Source: CAZGNZ01 sp964527215
Lineage (GTDB): Bacteria; Fidelibacterota; Marinisomatia; SCGC-AAA003-L08; JACNLC01
DNA length: 9,909 bases
Direction of reading: 5' to 3'
Assembly: GCA_964527215.1 (NCBI GenBank)
Contig: CAZGNZ010000069.1
Coordinates: 1 to 9,909, forward strand
Position 1 is the first letter of the stretch; every line of letters begins with the position of its first letter. A program made the position numbers and the translations under genes. Positions 1 to 6,221 of this stretch are shown here, piece by piece. Under the pieces are notes generated by a model that was not told where the DNA came from, searched no databases, and worked only from the letters and a program-made list of their open reading frames with translations.

Positions 1-60
1 AAAATCTTTGTGAACCCGCTTTTGCAGATTTGAACTGAGAAATGTTAGTCACTAATGATA

Positions 61-87
61 CCCCGTCCCGTCAGCTGACGGGCGGGG
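61..87. other. strong GC-rich hairpin upstream of menA
   Basis: A near-perfect inverted repeat. The inner part (67-82) is the 16-base palindrome CCCGTCAGCTGACGGG, and five more pairs (61-65 with 83-87) extend the stem past a single bulged T at 66. There is no T-run on either side in either direction, so it is not a canonical intrinsic terminator. It may end transcription from a gene left of the window, be a REP-like repeat, or be a regulatory hairpin. The remaining bases of 1-232 show no convincing gene and no clear promoter. Confidence 0.5.
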
Positions 88-232
88 AAATTCATTAATT
101 ATTCGTTAATGGTGTAATAGTAGATGAGTGGATGGTAATTTAAATCCAGGCGGCAGCATTTATTTCCAATGACGAACCATGTCATGTCGCGGATTACGGC
201 TTTTTTTCCGGCATACAGAACCCACATTGAAA

Positions 233-1111
233 ATGTCCGGCAGTTTTAAATATTATCTTCTTGCAGTACGTCCCAAAACGCTTCCTGCGGCAGCAGCACC
301 GGTGATTCTGGGCTTGGCGCTGGCGGTTGATACAGGACACTTCCGACTGGTTCCGGCACTGGCCACACTCTGTGCCGCCCTTCTGATACAAATCGGCACA
401 AACTACGCCAATGACCTGTTTGACTATCTGAAAGGCACTGATACCGATGACCGGATCGGTCCCACTCGGGTTACCCAGGCTGGACTGCTTTCAGAAAAAC
501 AGGTCAGAAATGCGACCATTATCATATTCAGCGCTGCGCTTCTGCTGGGTGCATACCTTGCCTGGCTCGGTGGCTGGCCGATCATCATTATTGGACTGAC
601 GTCCATTCTGTTTGGCATCCTGTATACCGGCGGTCCATTTCCACTGGGCTATCTTGGTCTGGGAGATTTATTTGTTTTTATCTATTTCGGACTGATTGCG
701 GTTGCCGGTACGTATTACCTGCAGACGGGTACCGTCAGCGAAGCTTCACTATTGCTGGGAGCGGCGGCAGGAGCGCTGTCTACCGCCATTCTCACAGCAA
801 ACAATCTCCGTGATATTCGTACCGATAAAGATACCGGAAAACGTACACTTGCCGTCAGATTTGGAGCAACCTTTACTCGGCTGGAATATACGGCAATGAT
901 CCTTCTCGCCTATCTGGTACCGGTTGTTCTTTATCTATTCTGGAAATCGAACCTGACGCTGTTTCTGCCGGTGTTTTCCTTACCGCCGGCAATCCGCTGC
1001 CTGATAGACGTCTGGTCCCTGGAAGGCGGTGATCTGAATCCGCTGCTGGGGCAGACCGGACGGCTGCTGATGCTGTACAGCCTGATGCTGGCCCTGGGAT
1101 TCATCCTGTGA
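233..1111 (+). CDS. menA: 1,4-dihydroxy-2-naphthoate polyprenyltransferase (MenA)
   Basis: Integral membrane prenyltransferase of the UbiA superfamily that attaches the polyprenyl tail to dihydroxynaphthoate, giving demethylmenaquinone. The first Asp-rich motif is NYANDLFDYLKGTD (residues 57-70 counted from this start), and the second is NNLRDIRTDKDTGKRTLAVR (190-209); both are hallmark Mg-diphosphate sites of MenA. The rest is mostly hydrophobic helices. The start is chosen at 233 because homologues begin just before the RPKTLPA motif. An in-frame ATG at 179 would add 18 residues (with CRGLRLFFRH) that look unlike the family; neither start has a good Shine-Dalgarno. The length of 292 aa is typical. 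The stop overlaps the menC start, so the genes are probably co-transcribed and translationally coupled. Function is confident; the start is less so. Confidence 0.92.
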   Translation: MSGSFKYYLLAVRPKTLPAAAAPVILGLALAVDTGHFRLVPALATLCAALLIQIGTNYANDLFDYLKGTDTDDRIGPTRVTQAGLLSEKQVRNATIIIFSAALLLGAYLAWLGGWPIIIIGLTSILFGILYTGGPFPLGYLGLGDLFVFIYFGLIAVAGTYYLQTGTVSEASLLLGAAAGALSTAILTANNLRDIRTDKDTGKRTLAVRFGATFTRLEYTAMILLAYLVPVVLYLFWKSNLTLFLPVFSLPPAIRCLIDVWSLEGGDLNPLLGQTGRLLMLYSLMLALGFIL

Positions 1112-2166
1112 AAATTCAGCAAATCCTTATTCATCCCTGGAAAATTCCCTTTCAGAGTATCTATCAAACCGCTGCACAGTCCTACATCCATCGTGAAGGG
1201 TATATCATTGAGATACGGTCGGATGATGGACTTGGAGTAGGAGAAGCGGCACCGCTGCCGGTTTACAGCCCGGATACTCTTCAGCAATGCTGCGACGGAC
1301 TTGCAAAGTTCCGGGAAGAAGCAGTCAGACCCAATGCTGAAACCGATGTTGAAAAACTGAAGGGGCTGTTGCAGAAACACTGCGCTCACAGTCCATCCGC
1401 ATGGTTTGGCGTGGAAACGGCTCTGTTTGACTTGGCCGCCAGACAGCAGAATCTGCCCCTTGCGCGCTACCTGAATTCGAAAGCTGCCCATGCGGTACCG
1501 GTGAATGCCATTCATCCGGCGGCTTCCGATCAGCTGCATGGCGTGGATACTGTCAAAGTGAAAATGGCCAGTGACAATCTGTTTGATAACTTATCGGTAT
1601 TGGACAAAATATGCCGTGATTACCCGGATTACGTCCGGTTCCGTTTGGATTTTAACGGCGGACTGGATTTGCCGCGGGCGATCCGGTTTGCCAGGGAAGC
1701 GGAGAAATACCCCATCGATTATCTGGAACAGCCTCTGCCCGCAGATGCGCTGGAGGATCTGGCTGAACTGCGTTTTCACACCGATTTCCCCATTGCGCTG
1801 GATGAATCGGTGACGGATTCCAACTCCCTTGATCGGATACTCCGGCATCAGGCCGCAGATGTTATTGTGATTAAACCGACGGTGACCGGCAGCTATGACG
1901 AAATTCGGAAAATGAAAGAAACGGCAGAATCGGAAAATATCTCCGTTGTATTTACATCCACATTGGAAACAGCCGTCGGTCGATCCGCAGTGCTGCATCT
2001 GGCTGCCGCCCATCGGATTCTGCAGCCGTGCGGTCTGCTCACAGGGCATCTGTTCAAGCAGGATTGGACATCTCCGCCAACTCCTGTTGAAGGCTCTCTT
2101 CGCATTGACGACGGAGATGGTCTCGGATGGCAATGGAGGGAACAGTTGGTGGATAATGCGTGGTAA
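1108..2166 (+). CDS. menC: o-succinylbenzoate synthase (MenC)
   Basis: Enolase-superfamily enzyme that dehydrates SHCHC to o-succinylbenzoate in menaquinone synthesis. The expected active-site set is visible: the KVK acid/base lysines (K150, K152), metal ligands D181 (in RLDFNGG), E207 (in YLEQPLP) and D232 (in ALDESVTD), and the second catalytic lysine K256 (in VIVIKPT). A typical STLETAVGRSA segment follows at 284-294. The N-terminal part (about 1-120) is the lid domain, with the GEAAPLP signature at 45-51. At 352 aa the length is normal. The start is GTG, overlapping the menA stop by four bases; only a weak GGGA lies upstream, which suggests translational coupling. Some enolase-superfamily members also racemise N-acyl amino acids, but the menA/menE context supports MenC. 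Confidence 0.93.
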   Translation: MKIQQILIHPWKIPFQSIYQTAAQSYIHREGYIIEIRSDDGLGVGEAAPLPVYSPDTLQQCCDGLAKFREEAVRPNAETDVEKLKGLLQKHCAHSPSAWFGVETALFDLAARQQNLPLARYLNSKAAHAVPVNAIHPAASDQLHGVDTVKVKMASDNLFDNLSVLDKICRDYPDYVRFRLDFNGGLDLPRAIRFAREAEKYPIDYLEQPLPADALEDLAELRFHTDFPIALDESVTDSNSLDRILRHQAADVIVIKPTVTGSYDEIRKMKETAESENISVVFTSTLETAVGRSAVLHLAAAHRILQPCGLLTGHLFKQDWTSPPTPVEGSLRIDDGDGLGWQWREQLVDNAW

Positions 2167-3592
2167 CAAATCCCTGCTGCTGACCAATCTTGAACGCAAT
2201 CCCGACAATGTATTTATTTACTGGGAAGGAAATCGTTATACTTTTGAAATGACCGCAGATCTGGTGGTCAAAAATACAGTTGCCCTGCAGGCTGCGGGTC
2301 TTCGTCCCGGTCAGCGGCTGATGTGTCGTCTTTCCAACAGCCTGGATTTTGTCATCCTGATGATGGCCTGCATGGAGCTGAAGATAGTATTTGTACCGGT
2401 TTCACCTGCAATTCAAAACTCTGTACTGATGCAGATGTGCCGACAAATCCAGCCGGATATGGTTTTAATCCCTGAAGAAGAAGATTTCGAATGTCCGCCG
2501 TTCCGGGTACTGAAAACGAACCGGCTTTCACAGTCGTTTGTCTGCGGATTGGATTGGAAGGAAGTTGAAAACCGGTCAGATATCCCGGACATTATCCTTT
2601 TTACCAGCGGTTCATCCGGTCATCCAAAGCCGGTTGAACTGACGCTGGACAATTTCAGGGCAAGTGCCTTGGGATGGCATGAACGCCTGCATTTTTCACC
2701 GGATGATCATTTCTTGATTTGCCTGCCCATGTTCCATATCGGCGGATTAAGTATCCTGTTTCGTGCGCTGATCTTTGGATTTCAAGTATCGCTGCTGGAA
2801 CAGTTCAGACCTGATACAGTGACCAATTTGCTGCTGAACAAAGATATCACTCTGATATCATTGGTACCCACAATGCTGCATCGTATTCTGGTGGAAGCGG
2901 ATAGACTGCCTGACAGCAGACTGAGAGCCGTCATCCTGGGTGGAGGTCCAATTTCTGAAAGTTTGATGATCAAATGCCGTGAACAGCAGCTGCCGGTGGT
3001 AGTCAGTTACGGGATGACGGAAACCTGCAGTGGTATTGCTGCATCATTCATTGATCCGTCCAATAACATATTGGGGGCTGAACCATTCAGCAATGTGCAG
3101 GTGTCCATAGTCAATGGAGAAATATGCGCGGCCGGCCCGATGATTTCTGCCGGATATTTTTCCGACAGACGTATTTCTCAGCCGTTTCACACCGGTGATT
3201 TCGGAAAACTGGATGAAAATGGCAGATTGATACTGACTGCGCCCCGGGATGACCGTATTGTAACCGGCGGTGAAAACATCCATCCAATGGAAGTAGAAGA
3301 AGTTATGCGGCAGCATCCCGATGTATCTGATTGTGCTGTGGTGGGCATACCCGATCCGGAATGGGGCCAGCGTATGGTGGCAATGGTGGTATCGACCCAA
3401 TCTGACCCGAATTTATCTGCGTTTCTGACGAAATGGTGCCGGGATCGGCTGACAGGTGAAAAATGTCCCAAGAATTATATTTTTTCAGACAGTATTCCCC
3501 GATCCGATCTTGGAAAAATCCAGTATGGACAGGTGCGCGCAAAGGCTGCAGAAATCCTTTCAGAGCCTGAAAACCGGCCGCCGCGAAAATAA
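2156..3592 (+). CDS. menE: o-succinylbenzoate--CoA ligase (MenE)
   Basis: ANL-superfamily adenylating enzyme that converts o-succinylbenzoate to its CoA thioester through an acyl-AMP intermediate. In 478 aa it shows the P-loop TSGSSGHPK (150-158), the PMFHIGG segment (191-197), the adenine-binding YGMTET motif (285-290), HTGD (345-348), the hinge region with R364 and GGENIHP (371-377), and a C-terminal catalytic lysine in PRSDLGKI (K454). The start is taken at the ATG at 2156, inside the last codons of menC (11-base overlap), because the homologous region begins there. The frame stays open further upstream (ATG at 2117 and earlier), but that part only shadows menC. A GGAGGG lies at 2135-2140, rather far (15 nt) from the start. 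The residue after the P-loop PK is P rather than the usual G/A. The family is certain; MenE specificity rests mainly on context. Confidence 0.92.
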   Translation: MRGNKSLLLTNLERNPDNVFIYWEGNRYTFEMTADLVVKNTVALQAAGLRPGQRLMCRLSNSLDFVILMMACMELKIVFVPVSPAIQNSVLMQMCRQIQPDMVLIPEEEDFECPPFRVLKTNRLSQSFVCGLDWKEVENRSDIPDIILFTSGSSGHPKPVELTLDNFRASALGWHERLHFSPDDHFLICLPMFHIGGLSILFRALIFGFQVSLLEQFRPDTVTNLLLNKDITLISLVPTMLHRILVEADRLPDSRLRAVILGGGPISESLMIKCREQQLPVVVSYGMTETCSGIAASFIDPSNNILGAEPFSNVQVSIVNGEICAAGPMISAGYFSDRRISQPFHTGDFGKLDENGRLILTAPRDDRIVTGGENIHPMEVEEVMRQHPDVSDCAVVGIPDPEWGQRMVAMVVSTQSDPNLSAFLTKWCRDRLTGEKCPKNYIFSDSIPRSDLGKIQYGQVRAKAAEILSEPENRPPRK

Positions 3593-3594
3593 TC

Positions 3595-3623
3595 GTGCAT
3601 ACATTCAAGAATAACTATATATT
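3595..3623 (+). promoter_or_regulatory. weak candidate promoter for the FabL-like gene
   Basis: The 106-base gap after menE is AT-rich around 3610-3630 and contains TATATT (3618-3623), 17 bases after GTGCAT (3595-3600). The -10 match is good but the -35 match is poor. It suggests that the next gene can be transcribed separately from the men genes, but read-through from menE is equally possible. Confidence 0.25.
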
Positions 3624-3654
3624 ATACGACAATTTTGATCGGATATTTGCGTGG

Positions 3655-3674
3655 TTCCGTTGGATTCAGCGGAA
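3655..3674. other. small hairpin between menE and the FabL-like gene
   Basis: TTCCGTTG (3655-3662) pairs with CAGCGGAA (3667-3674) across a GATT loop; one pair is a G-U wobble. No T-run follows, so it is not a normal terminator. It sits 15 bases before the Shine-Dalgarno of the next gene and would be in its leader. Confidence 0.35.
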
Positions 3675-3698
3675 TGTGATATGTAAAACAGGAGAATA

Positions 3699-4496
3699 AT
3701 GGCAGCGGACGAAAAAAGAAGAACAGATTGGGCACTGATTCTGGGTGCAAGCAGCGGATTCGGTGCAGAATCAGCCCGGGAATTGGCTCGGGCCGGACTG
3801 AATATCTACGGCGTCCATCTGGACCGCCGCAGTGCCATGAGTCGCATTGACGAATTGGTGGCCGAACTGCAGGGATTTGGAGTTTCGGTTATATTTCACA
3901 ATATGAGTGCAACAGATCCCATCAAGCGGGCAGATGTGGTGGAGGAGCTGAAATCCCATGGCAGCATTCGCATTAAAGTGCTGCTGCATTCCCTGGCTTT
4001 CGGGGGACTTAAACCGGTCATCGGTGATGATACGGGCACTGCCCTGACCCAGAAACAGGTGGAAATGACAGTGGACGTCATGGGAAACAGCGTGGTGTAC
4101 TGGGCGCAGGATCTGTACGGGGCCGGGCTGTTGAAAAAGGGCAGTCAGATTTTTACGATGACCAGTGCCGGTGGGCGTCGGCAGTGGGAAACCTACGGGG
4201 CTGTATCAGCGGCGAAGGCCGTTTTGGAATCCTTTACCCGCCAGCTGGCCTATGAATTCAGCTCCCGGCAGATTGCCGCCAACGCGCTGCAGGCCGGAGT
4301 AACGGATACGCCGGCGCTGCGAAAGATCCCGGGTCATGAAGAAATGATCGAGTATGCCCGATCCCGGAATCCGGGAAAGCGGTTGACGATCCCGCAGGAT
4401 GTTGCAAAAATAGTTAAATTGATTGGATTGTCGGAAGACACCTGGCTCACCGGAAATACCATTCGGGTGGACGGTGGTGAGGATATTACCGGTTAG
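3699..4496 (+). CDS. FabL-like enoyl-ACP reductase (short-chain dehydrogenase)
   Basis: A 265-aa Rossmann-fold NAD(P)H oxidoreductase, probably reducing enoyl-ACP in the last step of the fatty-acid elongation cycle in the cytoplasm. The cofactor loop is GASSGFG (16-22). The catalytic pair is Y166 and K173 in YGAVSAAK, i.e. Tyr-X6-Lys, the spacing typical of FabI and FabL and not the YX3K of ordinary SDRs. S156 lies ten residues before the tyrosine, as in B. subtilis FabL, whereas FabI has a second Tyr there. The tail (TDTPALRKIPGHEE, then ARSRNPGKR and IRVDGG) also resembles FabL. Residues 97-101 read HSLAF, which recalls FabI. The start is well supported: AGGAG at 3690-3694, four bases before the ATG. 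The gene follows menE by 106 bp on the same strand, and repeats begin 13 bp after its stop. The fatty-acid role is inferred; another SDR substrate is possible. Confidence 0.8.
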   Translation: MAADEKRRTDWALILGASSGFGAESARELARAGLNIYGVHLDRRSAMSRIDELVAELQGFGVSVIFHNMSATDPIKRADVVEELKSHGSIRIKVLLHSLAFGGLKPVIGDDTGTALTQKQVEMTVDVMGNSVVYWAQDLYGAGLLKKGSQIFTMTSAGGRRQWETYGAVSAAKAVLESFTRQLAYEFSSRQIAANALQAGVTDTPALRKIPGHEEMIEYARSRNPGKRLTIPQDVAKIVKLIGLSEDTWLTGNTIRVDGGEDITG

Positions 4497-4538
4497 AAAA
4501 ATTACGAAATCCTGAACGGACAGCGTTTTACGAAGGAG

Positions 4539-4557
4539 CAATTATTGCGATGCACAT
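4539..4557 (+). repeat. left boundary direct repeat of the array
   Basis: CAATTATTGCGATGCACAT, found again intact at 5631-5649 and at the right end (5873-5891). The unit 1/2 junction has a diverged version (ending ATTCGATGCACAT). It marks the junctions between units and the outer limits of the array. Confidence 0.7.
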
Positions 4558-5094
4558 TGGCCAAATTGGTTTACCATATAATTTTGTTTGCCAAGCCGCC
4601 CGAGGAGAAATTGCGGGTAAATAAACACCCGAATACGGGTGGACGGCGTCCCTTCAGGACTTGGATTTTCCTCATATTGTTTCCGGTGGCTGAAGCCACC
4701 GGCTGATTAACCATTCCCCTTCGGGGAATTTTGGATTCACCGGAATTTCCGACCGCGCATATGGATCGTGAAACGAACATTTTTCACCGGTATACATCTT
4801 TTCACCCATTTTGACGAAGCTCCCAATTGCCTGCTGGTACATGTTAAGCAATTCAGCTTGTAGTGCCGACCTTTTGAATTCAGTTGTTTTAAAACAGTAA
4901 CTTAATTTCCCAAATCGCGCGAACTGCTTAAGAGGATTTTCAATCAGAGGTAGGGAATCTGTTTGCTTACCGGCGGATTGAACCGATCCCGGCAGGGATC
5001 AAGTTATGCAGCCGGCGGCTTCAGCCGCCGGACCGGAAAACAATTCAATTCGCAGTCCTGAAAGGACGACGTTAACTGATGGATTAATAAATTC
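4549..5094. repeat. repeat unit 1 (complete)
   Basis: Hairpins in order: CACCCG/CGGGTG (4626-4641); GTCC/GGAC around CTTCA (4648-4660); CCGGTGGC/GCCACCGG with loop TGAA (4683-4702); ATTCCCC/GGGGAAT with loop TTC (4713-4729). After a core of about 255 bases come GATCCC/GGGATC (4985-5000), CCGGCGGC/GCCGCCGG with loop TTCA (5012-5031) and GTCCT/AGGAC with loop GAA (5055-5067). The CCGG and GTCC hairpins at the two ends are inverted counterparts of each other: TGAA is the reverse complement of TTCA. Confidence 0.85.
4672..4998 (-). other. stop-free minus-strand frame in repeat unit 1, possible gene or remnant
   Basis: On the minus strand the frame is open for 108 codons between stops at 4999-5001 and 4672-4674. 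The predicted residues look protein-like in the core: ENPLKQFARFGKLSYCF, then ELLNMYQQAIGSFVKMGEKM, then TGEKCSFHDPYARSEIP. The only internal ATGs are late (the first gives about 56 residues), there is no upstream Shine-Dalgarno, and both ends run through the hairpins. I do not recognise the family. It may be a decayed fragment of a gene captured by the element, a frame using an alternative start, or chance. Confidence 0.2.
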
Positions 5095-5640
5095 GATGCA
5101 CATTAGCCAAATTGGTTTACCACAAAATTTTGTTTGCCAAGCCGCCCGGGGAGAAATTGCGGCTAAATAAACACCCGAATACGGGTGGACGGCGTCCCTT
5201 CAGGACTTGGATTTTCCTCATATTGTTTCCGGTGGCTGAAGCCACCGGCTGATTAACCATTCCCCTTCGGGGAATTTTGGATTCACCGGAATTTCCGACC
5301 GCGCATATGGATCGTGAAACGAACATTTTTCACCGGTATACATCTTTTCACCCATTTTGACGAAGCTCCCAATTGCCTGCTGGTACATGTTAAGCAATTC
5401 AGCTTGTAGTGCCGACCTTTTGAATTCAGTTGTTTTAAAACAGTAACTTAATTTCCCAAATCGCGCGAACTGCTTAAGAGGATTTTCAATCAGAGGTAGG
5501 GAATCTGTTTGCTTACCGGCGGATTGAACCGATCCCGGCAGGGATCAAGTTATGCAGCCGGCGGCTTCAGCCGCCGGACCGGAAAACAAATCAATTCGCA
5601 GTCCTGAAAGGACGACGTTAATTAAAGGATCAATTATTGC
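5095..5640. repeat. repeat unit 2 (complete)
   Basis: Same layout as unit 1, shifted by 546 bases. Seen differences include ATTAGCC for ATTGGCC, CCACAAAAT for CCATATAAT, CCCGGGGAG for CCCGAGGAG, GCGGCTA for GCGGGTA, AACAAATC for AACAATTC, and a different sequence right after the last hairpin. The GCGGC change lets AGCCGC and GCGGCT (about 5138-5165) pair in this copy, which unit 1 does less well. Confidence 0.85.
5218..5544 (-). other. stop-free minus-strand frame, copy in repeat unit 2
   Basis: Second copy of the 108-codon frame, identical by eye to the one in unit 1. Identity here reflects recent duplication and so does not by itself show selection for a protein. Confidence 0.2.
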
Positions 5641-5882
5641 GATGCACATTGGCCAAATTGGTTTACCATATAATTTTGTTTGCCANNNNNNNNNNNNNNN
5701 NNNNNNNNNNNNNNNNNNNNNNNNNNNNNNNNNNNNNNNNNNNNNNNNNNNNNNNNNNNNNNNNNNNNNNNNNNNNNNNNNNNNNATCAAGTTATGCAGC
5801 CGGCGGCTTCAGCCGCCGGACCGGAAAACAAATCAATTCGAAGTCCTGAAAGGACGACGTCAATTAAAGGATCAATTATTGC
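5641..5882. repeat. repeat unit 3, interrupted by the assembly gap
   Basis: The first 45 bases (5641-5685) match unit 1 exactly, including the ATATAAT variant. Sequence resumes at 5786 with the last 97 bases of a unit, including the CCGGCGGC hairpin (5800-5819) and the GTCCT/AGGAC hairpin. If exactly one unit is present, about 404 bases are missing, not 100; further whole units could be hidden. Confidence 0.8.
5686..5785. other. assembly gap (100 N)
   Basis: Exactly 100 undetermined bases, the usual placeholder for a gap of unknown size, lying inside the third repeat unit. Long identical repeats are the likely reason the assembly broke here. Translations across it are meaningless. Confidence 0.97.
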
Positions 5883-5891
5883 GATGCACAT
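5873..5891 (+). repeat. right boundary direct repeat of the array
   Basis: Same 19 bases as at 4539-4557. After it the sequence departs from the repeat (CAATTAATATT instead of TGGCCAAATT), so this is the right edge. Flanking copies could come from insertion (target duplication) or from unequal recombination between units. Confidence 0.7.
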
Positions 5892-5893
5892 CA

Positions 5894-5919
5894 ATTAATA
5901 TTGCTGCACAAATATTAAT
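5894..5919. repeat. perfect AT-rich inverted repeat at the array edge
   Basis: ATTAATATT (5894-5902) and AATATTAAT (5911-5919) are perfect reverse complements around an 8-base spacer. It begins two bases after the last copy of the boundary repeat. It could be an insertion hotspot or a protein-binding site. Confidence 0.5.
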
Positions 5920-6173
5920 CTGTTCTTCCGGTTTGTAATAACGTTTTTAAAACGTTTGCATAACGTGTGCCGACAGGACCCATTTTTGGCGATTCCTCTT
6001 CGGGAATATGAAGAACCCCGACGCAGAGCGTAGGGGTATCTGTCAACGGAAAACGAATGGGGACTTTGCCCCCAAACCCCAATGCCATTCATTTGCGCCG
6101 CCACGCCAAAAGGCAGATTTTCAACAAGCGGCTGAGTATTCTGGCATTTTCCGCATAAATATTCAGCCAAGAT
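5920..6173. other. non-coding stretch between array and receptor terminator
   Basis: No convincing gene. It contains the inverted repeat AACGTTTT-T-AAAACGTT (5940-5956), a small ATTCC/GGAAT hairpin near 5993-6007, and a two-part hairpin at 6015-6037 (ACCCC with GGGGT outside, ACGC with GCGT inside). A 91-codon minus-strand frame starting at 6170 crosses all of these and looks like translated repeat sequence. Confidence 0.5.
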
Positions 6174-6202
6174 AAAAAAACGCCCCTCGAAAGGGGCGTT
6201 TT
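6174..6202 (-). terminator. rho-independent terminator of the receptor gene
   Basis: Read on the minus strand: AAAACGCCCC, loop TTTCGA, GGGGCG, then seven T. The strong GC stem followed at once by the T-run is a textbook intrinsic terminator. It lies about 20 bases past the stop codon of the TonB-dependent receptor. In the + direction the stem is followed by only four T, so it works mainly for the receptor gene. Confidence 0.92.
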
Positions 6203-6221
6203 CAGTTCTGATAGACGTATC

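Larger units (their letters stand above)
4510..5891. repeat. tandem array of 546-bp direct repeats, gapped
   Basis: The same sequence recurs with an exact spacing of 546 bases: the marker GATGCACATTGGCCAAATTGG (with one substitution in unit 2) starts at 4549, 5095 and 5641, and a fourth GATGCACAT at 5883 closes the array. Units 1 and 2 are nearly identical over about 440 bases; differences cluster in the first 70 bases and around the junctions. Bases 4510-4538 resemble, in degraded form, the end of a unit (TCCTGAACGGAC against TCCTGAAAGGAC), so the array probably begins just after the upstream gene. No transposase or other complete gene was seen inside. Best reading: a non-autonomous mobile or REP-like composite element, recently duplicated in tandem. 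Confidence 0.9.

Noticed and set aside
1..38. Possible tail of an upstream gene (open to a TGA at 31-33 in one frame or 36-38 in another)
   Set aside because: Too short to recognise, and two frames fit equally well.
179..232. N-terminal extension of MenA from the ATG at 179
   Set aside because: The extra 18 residues look unlike the family and there is no Shine-Dalgarno; kept as an alternative start only.
1946..2155. Longer MenE beginning inside menC
   Set aside because: These 70 codons only read menC in another frame; homology starts at the ATG at 2156.
4571..4780. 69-codon minus-strand frame starting MFVSRS, repeated at 5117-5326
   Set aside because: It runs straight through the hairpins of the repeat, has no ribosome binding site, and differs between copies only where the repeat differs. 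The other minus frame of the core is more protein-like.
4510..5891. CRISPR array
   Set aside because: The repeat is 546 bp with no variable spacers and no cas genes.
5545..5938. Open frames spanning the N run
   Set aside because: They are made largely of undetermined bases and repeat sequence.
5895..6170. 91-codon minus-strand frame (MAEYLCGKCQ...)
   Set aside because: It crosses several inverted repeats, is rich in Arg/Ser/Cys like translated intergenic repeats, and has no ribosome binding site.
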